In this document: positions 1 to 6,013 of the stretch, in pieces
Numbering within the stretch: position 1 is the stretch's first letter
How the letters are laid out: each line of letters opens with the position of its first letter
Origin: Planctomycetota bacterium
Lineage (GTDB): Bacteria; Planctomycetota; Phycisphaerae; WQYP01
Assembly (NCBI GenBank): GCA_021826605.1
Contig: JAKAZF010000163.1
Location: 1-6,649, forward strand
Direction of reading: 5' to 3'
DNA: 6,649 nt
Position numbers and translations under genes: made by a program
The notes under the pieces: model-generated
Told to the model about the DNA's origin: nothing
Seen by the model: the letters and a program-made list of their open reading frames with translations, nothing else
Databases searched by the model: none

Positions 1-1
1 A

Positions 2-1468
2 TGGCACGTCGGCGCGGCACAGTTGCCGTCTGATCCTGTTCCGACCACGGCGGATATCAATAATGTCGAATCGTATATTGCCACGGGATCTGCAAGTTAC
101 GGCGGATTTACGTACAACCTGCCCGCCCCGGCCTACAGCTTTCTCAACACTGCCGACACGTTTAACTATCCCGGTAATGGGGCCAATGGTACGGCCGGCA
201 ACGGGGGCTACGCCGCAACGTATTATTATCTCGGCAAAGATGCCGCCGGTGCTTCTACCGTCGATGGCAATCCCTGGGCGCAGTCGATCATTGATCAGTT
301 GGGGTACATCAAAATTCCGCAGGCCGGAACCTACAATTTTCAGATCAACTCGGCGGACGATGCCGCCAATGTGATGGTGGGTGGTACGATCAACGTGCCC
401 GACACCGGTACGGCGGTCTCCGCCGCCGGTTATAATTCAACCCAAATCCCGACCATTGAAAATTCGGCGCACGTTTCGTTCGGCAGTGCGGGCTATTACC
501 CCATTGAAATTATGAACTATCAGCAGGTTGGCTCGGCCAACATGCAGTTTTCTGTTAGTAGCCCGGTCGGAGCCGCCCAGGTTGGCTATTATTCCACGCC
601 TGCCGCGGTTGCCGGGGTAACGCCGTTTAGCCCGGCACCTGTAACGCCCTCGGCCAGTCCCACCCCCTTGCACGAATGGAATTTTCTCGCTTCAAATGTA
701 AGCGGGAATACTGTATATGATATCGGGTCCGCAAATGCCGGGGCCAATCCCACCTCGGGTATCCTTACCGGCGGTGCAACAGTCGCCAATGGTATGTTAG
801 TCACCACCAACACCTCCGCGCAGGGAATGGCGATTCCCAACGCGGCATTAAGCAATATATCCGGTAGTTTCAGCGTTGAGGATGTGTTTACCCGCAGTGC
901 TGCGGACACCGGTTACAGTACGCTGTTTTCCTTTGGACCCAGCACGTCGGAATATCTGATCTCTCATCCGTCGCGGATGGATAACCAGACCATGACTGGA
1001 GAGTTATACAATGGCACCATGCAAAGCGGCGGCACCGGGCAGATTGAACTGAACTGGAAAGGCGGTGCCGCGATTCCAGGGCAACTAACCGTGGAAGTCA
1101 TGGCCTATGATTCCACAAACGACACGCTAAGTTATTACGTCAACGGCGTATTGCAGGGCACAGCGTTTGTTACGGGAGGGCTGAATCTTTCGCAATTGAC
1201 GGGCACGGGGTCGCAAAATAACGGTATTGGCGGCTTCGATGCTTTTGGTGATCCCGCCTTTGCCGGCACCACCACCGATTTCCGAATTTATGGCTCGGCC
1301 TTAACCGCGGGTCAAGTCTTGTCTGATTACCAGACATTCGTCCCCACAGCAGTGCCTGATGCTGCACCCGTTTTATTGATGAGTACGAGTTTGATTGGCC
1401 TGGTGCTGGTACGCAGACGCCGGTCCCCGGAGGTATTGCGTGTTTTGAAAATGGATCAGAAGCCATAA
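2..1468 (+). CDS. PEP-CTERM-like exported protein with PA14-like and LamG-like regions (5' partial)
   Basis: The reading frame is open from the window edge to TAA at 1466-1468 (488 residues visible), so the true start lies upstream. The first visible residues (WHVGAAQLPSDP) look like the end of a signal peptide with a cleavage site near AAQ. Residues about 70-190 resemble a PA14 domain: GYIKIPQAGTYNFQIN followed by an S-A-D-D-A segment and, later, a GYYPIEIMNYQQ strand. Residues about 223-445 resemble a LamG/concanavalin-like jelly roll: LHEWNF at its start, SYYVNGVLQG in the middle and TTDFRIYGSALTAGQ at its end. Both folds commonly bind carbohydrate or mediate adhesion. The C-terminus has VPDAAP, a hydrophobic stretch and RRRR (1412-1423), the layout of a PEP-CTERM exosortase signal, although PEP is replaced by PDA and about 15 residues follow the arginines. 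The protein is probably displayed at or released from the cell surface. No catalytic motif is seen. Domain calls are by eye; the sorting tail is the firmer one. Confidence 0.8.
   Translation, partial: WHVGAAQLPSDPVPTTADINNVESYIATGSASYGGFTYNLPAPAYSFLNTADTFNYPGNGANGTAGNGGYAATYYYLGKDAAGASTVDGNPWAQSIIDQLGYIKIPQAGTYNFQINSADDAANVMVGGTINVPDTGTAVSAAGYNSTQIPTIENSAHVSFGSAGYYPIEIMNYQQVGSANMQFSVSSPVGAAQVGYYSTPAAVAGVTPFSPAPVTPSASPTPLHEWNFLASNVSGNTVYDIGSANAGANPTSGILTGGATVANGMLVTTNTSAQGMAIPNAALSNISGSFSVEDVFTRSAADTGYSTLFSFGPSTSEYLISHPSRMDNQTMTGELYNGTMQSGGTGQIELNWKGGAAIPGQLTVEVMAYDSTNDTLSYYVNGVLQGTAFVTGGLNLSQLTGTGSQNNGIGGFDAFGDPAFAGTTTDFRIYGSALTAGQVLSDYQTFVPTAVPDAAPVLLMSTSLIGLVLVRRRRSPEVLRVLKMDQKP
1352..1423 (+). 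other. PEP-CTERM-like sorting signal (coding segment)
   Basis: This in-frame segment encodes a short Val-Pro-Asp-Ala-Ala-Pro motif, then a hydrophobic helix rich in Leu, Ile and Val, then four arginines in a row. That order is the exosortase-processed PEP-CTERM layout. The core motif is degenerate (PDA rather than PEP), and the tail runs on for about 15 residues past the basic cluster, which is longer than usual. It implies that an exosortase is encoded elsewhere in the genome; none is visible here. Confidence 0.65.
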
Positions 1469-1499
1469 TTGGATGATGAGTTCTGGTATAGGCAATCTT

Positions 1500-1526
1500 T
1501 TGACCGGTTGCCGATTGCTTTAGAAA
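1500..1526 (+). promoter_or_regulatory. Weak sigma70-type promoter candidate
   Basis: TTGACC (1500-1505) matches a -35 box at five of six positions. TAGAAA (1521-1526) matches a -10 box at four of six, with a 15-base gap that is shorter than the usual 16-18. If real, it would start transcription of the GtaA-like gene independently of the PEP-CTERM gene. The match is marginal and could arise by chance. Confidence 0.2.
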
Positions 1527-1569
1527 GCCCGTAAATGCGGGATGCTTTGGCAAGGTTGTTTTCTCTTTT

Positions 1570-1573
1570 GGAG
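1570..1573 (+). promoter_or_regulatory. Ribosome binding site deciding the ATG at 1581
   Basis: GGAG lies seven bases before ATG 1581. This site favours 1581 over the in-frame ATG at 1542, which has no comparable site and would add 13 residues (MLWQGCFLFWSCS) ahead of an otherwise normal signal peptide. Confidence 0.65.
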
Positions 1574-1580
1574 TTGTTCA

Positions 1581-4157
1581 ATGCGTGTAGGGAAAAAAAG
1601 TGTCTTTCTTTTAACAATTGCAGCGATTCTCATGCTGGGGCAATTTGGTGCGACCCCAGGCGTCTCCGCCGCTCCGGCATTTCGCCCGCCGGCGGTGCCG
1701 CTGGTCACATTTGATCCGTACATGAGTATCTGGTCAGAGAATAATCATCTGGCTAACCATCGCACGCGCTACTGGGATGGTCGTATCCAGAGCCTGGTAA
1801 GTCTGGTGCGGGTTGATGGCACAACCTATCGGCTCATGGGCAATCAGCCCCATACCGCGCCGGCCATGCGCCAAGTCAGCGTGACCGTGCGACCAACGAC
1901 CACGATTTATCAGTTCTCCAACAGTAAAATTGATCTCACCCTGACCTTTATGACGCCGCGTTTACCCGCGCGTCTCAAGACCATGACCCTGCCGGTAACC
2001 TATATTACTTGGAGTGTAAAATCCGCGGATGGCCAAAGCCATCAGGTGCAGGTGTATGACAGCACCAGTTCGGCCATCGCGGTCAATCATGACCAACAGA
2101 AGGTGGCTTGGAGCCGCAAAAGTTTCGGACCCTTGACGGCGTTGAAAATAGGTTCAACCACGCAGGATTATTTTGATATTTCCGGTGATCCGGTGGGCTT
2201 GGACTGGGGCTATATTTATACCGCCGCCTATAGCAAGCAAAGCACCTCGTGCATCGCCAGCAATGGCCGGTGCATCAATGATTTTATCGCACATGGGCGC
2301 TTGCCTGAAACCGATTCCACCAACATGCCCCGTGCGGTAAGTGCCGGCGAGCCGGTGGAAGCGTTTGCGTTCAACTTGGGTAAAGTCACCGATACCCCAG
2401 TCACGCGGCATGTGATGGTGGCGTATGATGAAGTCTATGCCATTGATTACTTTGGACAATATCAGAGACCCTATTGGCGGCATATTTTTAAGACGCCCTC
2501 CAAAATGTTCCAATGGGCGGCACGTAACTATAAATCTCTGATGAAGAAAAGCGCGGCCTTTGATTCCGCGGTGATTACCGATGCCAAGCGCATCGGACAC
2601 TATCAGTATGCGACCGTCGCCTCACTGGCCTATCGGCAGGCGCTGGCGGCCATGGGCATGTCCGCTGATGCCCGTGGTACGCCTATGGTCTATACCAAAG
2701 AAGAAACCAGCAACGGGGATATTGCGACCGTGGATGTATTTTTCCCGGCCTCGCCGCTGCTGCTGACGTTTTGCCCGCAGTTGGAAGCCGCTTCCATGGT
2801 GCCGGTACTGAATTCCGCCAATACGCCCCGCTGGAAGTTTGCCTGGTCTCCGCATGATTTAGGCACATATCCAATATGCACGGGCCATTACAATTCCGGT
2901 GGAGAGAATATGATGGTGGAAGAAAGCGGCAATATGATTATCCTTGCCGCTGCCATTGCCAAGGCAGAAGGGAATGCTGACTTTGCGACCAAGTATTGGC
3001 CCATACTGACCAAGTGGGTCCAGTACTTAAGAAAAAGCGGATTTGATCCGGGAAAGCAGTTAAGCACTAATGATTTTCTGGGCTTCATGGCCCACAATGC
3101 CAATTTATCCGTGAAAGCCATTGTGGCCATGGGGGCTTATGGCATGTTATGCCGCATGCGCGGCTTAACCGCCCAGGCCAATGACTATCAGGCGCTGGCC
3201 CGCCGCTGGGCTCGCAAATGGATGAAAGTGGATAAGGATGGCAACCATTATCGCATGGCGTTCAATCAGCCGGGGACCTGGAGCATGGTTTACAACATGG
3301 TCTGGGATCAGGCCTTGGGATTGCATATATTCCCCATGTCGGTACGGCGGAAAGAAATGGCCTTCTATATGACCAAGCTCAATAAATATGGCTTGCCGGA
3401 CCGCAGCACGGTAACGCAGACTAAAACGGATTTTGAAATTTGGACAGCGACATTGGCCACTGAACACTCTCAGTTTCAAAACATCATCAATCGCATCTAT
3501 AAATTCCTGGATCAAAGTCCGGTGCGGGTTCCGTTTGCTGATCAGTATGGCACACGCAAAGCCTGGGCCGGTATGCACGCGCGACCCGTGATGGGGGCGG
3601 CGTTTATGCCCATCATGAATCAAACCCAGACGTGGCTTAAATGGGCGAGCCAAGGGGCCAAATTCCCCGACCACTGGGCACCATTGCCGCCGCCGCCAGT
3701 CATCAAACAAATTGTGCCCACCGCCCGGAACACACCCATTATGTGGCATTACACAATCCACAAACCATCCGCCGGCTGGACTAAACCGGGATATGATGAC
3801 AACGCTTGGCAACGTGGCCCGGCGGGCTTTGGAACACTGGATCCGGGTGTATCACCGCGCACCCGCTGGATAACAGATAATATCTGGCTGCGGCATCACT
3901 TTATCATGCCGACCGGCCATTATCCGCATCTGGTGGTCTATTGTTATCACGATGAAGATGTGCAAATTTACATCAATGGCGTATTTGCAACATCCGCACC
4001 GGGATACAGCACCAGTTATGTGCCGTTGCGCTTAACGCCCGCCGGAAAAAAAGCCTTGCATCCGGGCCGCAACCTTATGGCGGTCCATGTGCTGCAAACC
4101 ACCGGCGGCCAGTTCTTTGATGCCGGCCTGGCGCAGTGGTATATACCGAAGAATTAA
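1581..4157 (+). CDS. Exported GtaA-like 'glutaminase' family protein (DUF4964/DUF5127/DUF4965/DUF1793) with C-terminal beta-sandwich
   Basis: This is a complete 858-residue protein. Residues 1-30 form a Sec signal peptide: MRVGKK, a hydrophobic core, and cleavage after VSA. The mature N-terminus (about 38-75) carries the family opening PLVTFDPYMSIW (from residue 40) and WDGRIQSLVSLVRVDGTTYR (from 65). The central and C-terminal core shows the strongest family signatures: DVFFPASPLL (from about 381), WSPHDLGTYP (422-431), VEESGNM (446-452), TNDFLGFMAHNANLS (496-510) and PGTWSMVYNMVWD (564-576). These belong to the family annotated as GtaA-type glutaminase, whose DUF1793 part is predicted to be an alpha-helical barrel. 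Residues about 722-858 form an extra beta-sandwich (AGWTKPGYDDNAWQ and VQIYINGVF) like those attached to glycosidases. The glutaminase label comes from fungal proteins; the activity of bacterial members is not established to my knowledge, and a sugar substrate is plausible. It lies 11 bases before the GxGYxYP gene, so the two are probably co-translated. Family membership is confident; the reaction is not. Confidence 0.92.
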   Translation: MRVGKKSVFLLTIAAILMLGQFGATPGVSAAPAFRPPAVPLVTFDPYMSIWSENNHLANHRTRYWDGRIQSLVSLVRVDGTTYRLMGNQPHTAPAMRQVSVTVRPTTTIYQFSNSKIDLTLTFMTPRLPARLKTMTLPVTYITWSVKSADGQSHQVQVYDSTSSAIAVNHDQQKVAWSRKSFGPLTALKIGSTTQDYFDISGDPVGLDWGYIYTAAYSKQSTSCIASNGRCINDFIAHGRLPETDSTNMPRAVSAGEPVEAFAFNLGKVTDTPVTRHVMVAYDEVYAIDYFGQYQRPYWRHIFKTPSKMFQWAARNYKSLMKKSAAFDSAVITDAKRIGHYQYATVASLAYRQALAAMGMSADARGTPMVYTKEETSNGDIATVDVFFPASPLLLTFCPQLEAASMVPVLNSANTPRWKFAWSPHDLGTYPICTGHYNSGGENMMVEESGNMIILAAAIAKAEGNADFATKYWPILTKWVQYLRKSGFDPGKQLSTNDFLGFMAHNANLSVKAIVAMGAYGMLCRMRGLTAQANDYQALARRWARKWMKVDKDGNHYRMAFNQPGTWSMVYNMVWDQALGLHIFPMSVRRKEMAFYMTKLNKYGLPDRSTVTQTKTDFEIWTATLATEHSQFQNIINRIYKFLDQSPVRVPFADQYGTRKAWAGMHARPVMGAAFMPIMNQTQTWLKWASQGAKFPDHWAPLPPPPVIKQIVPTARNTPIMWHYTIHKPSAGWTKPGYDDNAWQRGPAGFGTLDPGVSPRTRWITDNIWLRHHFIMPTGHYPHLVVYCYHDEDVQIYINGVFATSAPGYSTSYVPLRLTPAGKKALHPGRNLMAVHVLQTTGGQFFDAGLAQWYIPKN
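3744..4154 (+). other. C-terminal beta-sandwich domain of the GtaA-like protein (coding segment)
   Basis: After a proline-rich linker (PLPPPPV, upstream of about residue 710), residues 722-858 change character. The segment has the pattern W-x-K-P-x-Y-D-D-x-x-W-x-x-G-x-A-G-F-G followed by IWLRHHFIMP, DEDVQIYINGVF and an HPGRNLMAVHV strand. This resembles the galactose-binding or jelly-roll domains that accompany GH2-type and other secreted glycosidases. The call is by eye and no ligand residue is identified. Confidence 0.6.
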
Positions 4158-4158
4158 C

Positions 4159-4162
4159 GGAG
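4159..4162 (+). promoter_or_regulatory. Ribosome binding site for the GxGYxYP gene
   Basis: GGAG sits two bases after the upstream stop codon (TAA 4155-4157) and six bases before ATG 4169. It supports that start and suggests translational coupling with the GtaA-like gene. Confidence 0.65.
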
Positions 4163-4168
4163 TGATTC

Positions 4169-5947
4169 ATGGCCCAGTTTTATAAAATGACTTCTCACCT
4201 GTATCGCGAGCTTTGTCGCAGCGCGAAGGTGCTGTCGCCATTCGATAACATTCCGCGAACATCGGGGCATTCGTGCAGCGTTATAAGGGTCATGGCGTTG
4301 GCAGGCTTTCTGGTTTCGATGCTGTTCCAAGGCGCGGAGGCCGCAACCTTACGCCACGTACAACTTCCCACCGTCGCGCGGCCTTATCCGACGCTTCAAC
4401 CGAAGATGCCGACTCCGGCGCGACATCTGTTGGTTGCGAACATGGCGGGACTTTCCAAAGCCCAGCGCGTGCTGCTGACAAGTTTGCAGGGGTTGGTAAA
4501 TCGCGCCAGACCGCGCATTTTTCTGGTCTGGGGAAAAGATGATGCTTTTTGGCTCAAGCAAATGCAAAAACAGGGGGCAACCGGCACGGCCATCCCGGTG
4601 CGGCATCCCCTTTCGCTGGTGCAGCGTTTTCGTTCACTGATCCGCGGCGCTGTTGTGCCGGATCCAAAAGTCTATGATTCTCCCGATATTGCCGCGGATA
4701 TTGCCGCCGTGGATAATCTGCTGATTGCCACGCCGCGCCTGGCGCAGCAGCTTAACCTGCCGATCCGTGTAGATTTGCGTGGCAAGTTTACGTCTGATGT
4801 GCAGGCCTTGCGTTATTTGCGTCTGCGTCTGGCACGACAGATGAATCCCTTTCTATTTCTGTGTCTTGATCCGCGACTGCTGGCCGATGGCGGCGAAGAT
4901 CAGATCATCGCCGCCAAAGGCATGACCTTCTGGGTTACCGGCCGCAATGCCGGACATGAGCCGGGGGCGAATATGGCCGGAGAAAAAATGCAGTTGGAGC
5001 GGCTCTTTGCGCAAACGCCGCTGGATGGCGTGGTCCGCGGCTATTGGTGGTGCGGGAACGGCATGGGGCTGGATGAAGGGCCGGGCGTGGCATTGGGATC
5101 TAAGTATGGAAAAATCACGGTAGTCAGTGACTATCTGCAAAATATGTCCGTCTTCAGCGGTGTGAAGCTATCGCATATCACCCAGCATTTTGCACCGCCT
5201 CCGGCCTTGAATCGATCCAAAGTTTATCTGTCTCTGGCGATCTCGGATGGCGACAATCTAAGTATGTGGTACCACTATTTTCGGCATTGGTTTGCCAGTC
5301 CTGCGCATGGCAAACTGGCCATCGGCTGGGGTATGGGGCCGACCCTCATTGATGAAGCCCCGACGCTGGCCCGGTGGTTTTACCGGCACGCCGGAAGCAA
5401 GGACGAATTTTTCTGCGACGTGTCCGGTGCCGGTTATATGTATCCGCCGGACTGGGGGAAAAGATTGCTGCATCGACGCAGGGCGATCCGACATTTTTAC
5501 CATTGGACATGGAAATATATGCAACGCATGGACATGAAAACGTTGCGCATCATGCCATTGGCCGGTACGTCCGGGCCGCAGGACCGAGCCTCCATTGCCG
5601 AAGTTGCCGGGGCGTTGCCGCACGTGAAATTCCTGTTGCCGGATTACAGTTATCAGGGTGAAAAACGCTATTCGCACATAACTTATGGGCTGCCGTCCGG
5701 GCAGGCGGTGTTTCGCGCGGCGGTTAACGGCGGGGGGGTAAAGAACCTGGTGCGTCAGATACGACAGCGCGTGGGAAGCATCCGGCCGGCCTTTCTTAAT
5801 GTGTTTATATCTCCATGGGACAACAACAATCTGCCGGAATTAAATCGACTTATGAAAAAGCTGGGACCTGGATTTGTGGATGTGACGCCTTCCCAGCTTG
5901 ATACGCTTTATCGCGAAGCATCCAGACGTACAGGACACCAGGGGTAA
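4169..5947 (+). CDS. Exported GxGYxYP-family protein (putative glycoside hydrolase)
   Basis: This is a complete 592-residue protein. It is assigned by the exact defining motif GAGYMYP at residues 420-426, within a C-terminal domain that also carries SLAISDGDN (355-363), a MGPTLIDEAPTLARWFY segment and, near the end, FISPWDNNNLPELNRLMKKL. The N-terminal half (ARHLLVANMAGLSKAQRVL, then SLQGLVNRARPRIFLVW) matches the layout of the companion GxGYxYP N-terminal domain, with alternating beta strands and helices. The family is described as a putative glycoside hydrolase with no substrate that I know of. The acidic SDGDN cluster is a candidate active or metal site by inference only. Export is indicated by the hydrophobic core VMALAGFLVSMLF ending at AEA (cleavage near residue 58). 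From ATG 4169 the n-region is unusually long at about 40 residues; an in-frame ATG at 4292 would give a compact signal peptide, but its purine tract is too close to be ideal. It sits between the GtaA-like and GH92 genes, which fits a role in glycan breakdown. Confidence 0.92.
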   Translation: MAQFYKMTSHLYRELCRSAKVLSPFDNIPRTSGHSCSVIRVMALAGFLVSMLFQGAEAATLRHVQLPTVARPYPTLQPKMPTPARHLLVANMAGLSKAQRVLLTSLQGLVNRARPRIFLVWGKDDAFWLKQMQKQGATGTAIPVRHPLSLVQRFRSLIRGAVVPDPKVYDSPDIAADIAAVDNLLIATPRLAQQLNLPIRVDLRGKFTSDVQALRYLRLRLARQMNPFLFLCLDPRLLADGGEDQIIAAKGMTFWVTGRNAGHEPGANMAGEKMQLERLFAQTPLDGVVRGYWWCGNGMGLDEGPGVALGSKYGKITVVSDYLQNMSVFSGVKLSHITQHFAPPPALNRSKVYLSLAISDGDNLSMWYHYFRHWFASPAHGKLAIGWGMGPTLIDEAPTLARWFYRHAGSKDEFFCDVSGAGYMYPPDWGKRLLHRRRAIRHFYHWTWKYMQRMDMKTLRIMPLAGTSGPQDRASIAEVAGALPHVKFLLPDYSYQGEKRYSHITYGLPSGQAVFRAAVNGGGVKNLVRQIRQRVGSIRPAFLNVFISPWDNNNLPELNRLMKKLGPGFVDVTPSQLDTLYREASRRTGHQG

Positions 5948-6013
5948 AATGCCGGCCAGGTTCGGCTGAAAAATAGAAATGGAACACAACCAAAGTTGAA
6001 AGTTGAGGTTTTT
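5948..6013 (+). other. Short spacer before the GH92 gene with tandem heptamer
   Basis: The spacer contains two adjacent copies of AAAGTTG (5992-5998 and 5999-6005). The second copy runs straight into the GAGG ribosome binding site. GCCG at 5951-5954 and CGGC downstream could form only a four-pair stem, too weak to call a terminator. No promoter is evident, which favours co-transcription with the upstream gene. Confidence 0.35.
6005..6008 (+). promoter_or_regulatory. Ribosome binding site for the GH92 gene
   Basis: GAGG is five bases before ATG 6014 and supports that start over the in-frame ATG at 6038, which would begin directly at the twin-arginine motif. Confidence 0.6.

Larger units (their letters stand above)
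1469..1580 (+). other. Intergenic spacer with small inverted repeats
   Basis: This spacer contains three short pairings. GCAATC at 1492-1497 is complementary to GATTGC at 1513-1518. GGCAA at 1491-1495 can instead pair with TTGCC at 1508-1512. AAAG plus CCCG at 1524-1531 can fold with CGGG (1538-1541) and CTTT (1545-1548) around a TAAATG loop and a 3-base bulge. A T-rich stretch follows at 1556-1569. The last hairpin could be a weak terminator for the upstream gene, but the T run is interrupted and displaced from the stem, so this is not a convincing intrinsic terminator. Confidence 0.3.

Noticed and set aside
1..33. ATG at position 1
   Set aside because: It is in a different frame and meets TGA after ten codons.
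23..1468. TTG at 23 as the start of the first gene
   Set aside because: The frame is open to the left edge, there is no ribosome binding site before the TTG, and the codons before it read like the end of a signal peptide, so the gene is better treated as 5' truncated.
1524..1569. Intrinsic terminator after the PEP-CTERM gene
   Set aside because: The stem is short and bulged, and the T-rich stretch begins about eight bases after it and is interrupted, so it is recorded only as a weak structure in the spacer.
1542..1580. Thirteen-residue N-terminal extension of the GtaA-like protein from ATG 1542
   Set aside because: There is no good ribosome binding site, the ATG lies within a potential hairpin, and ATG 1581 has GGAG at proper spacing and gives a clean signal peptide.
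2154..2600. Minus-strand open frame of 148 residues
   Set aside because: It is antisense to the conserved region of the GtaA-like gene and shows no domain or start signal of its own.
3165..3812. Long minus-strand open frame (215 residues) opposite the GtaA-like gene
   Set aside because: It lies wholly inside a gene whose forward frame has clear family motifs; its translation is His/Arg/Pro-rich with no recognisable domain, typical of an antisense shadow.
5258..5677. Minus-strand open frame of 139 residues
   Set aside because: It is antisense to the defining motif region of the GxGYxYP gene; a shadow frame.
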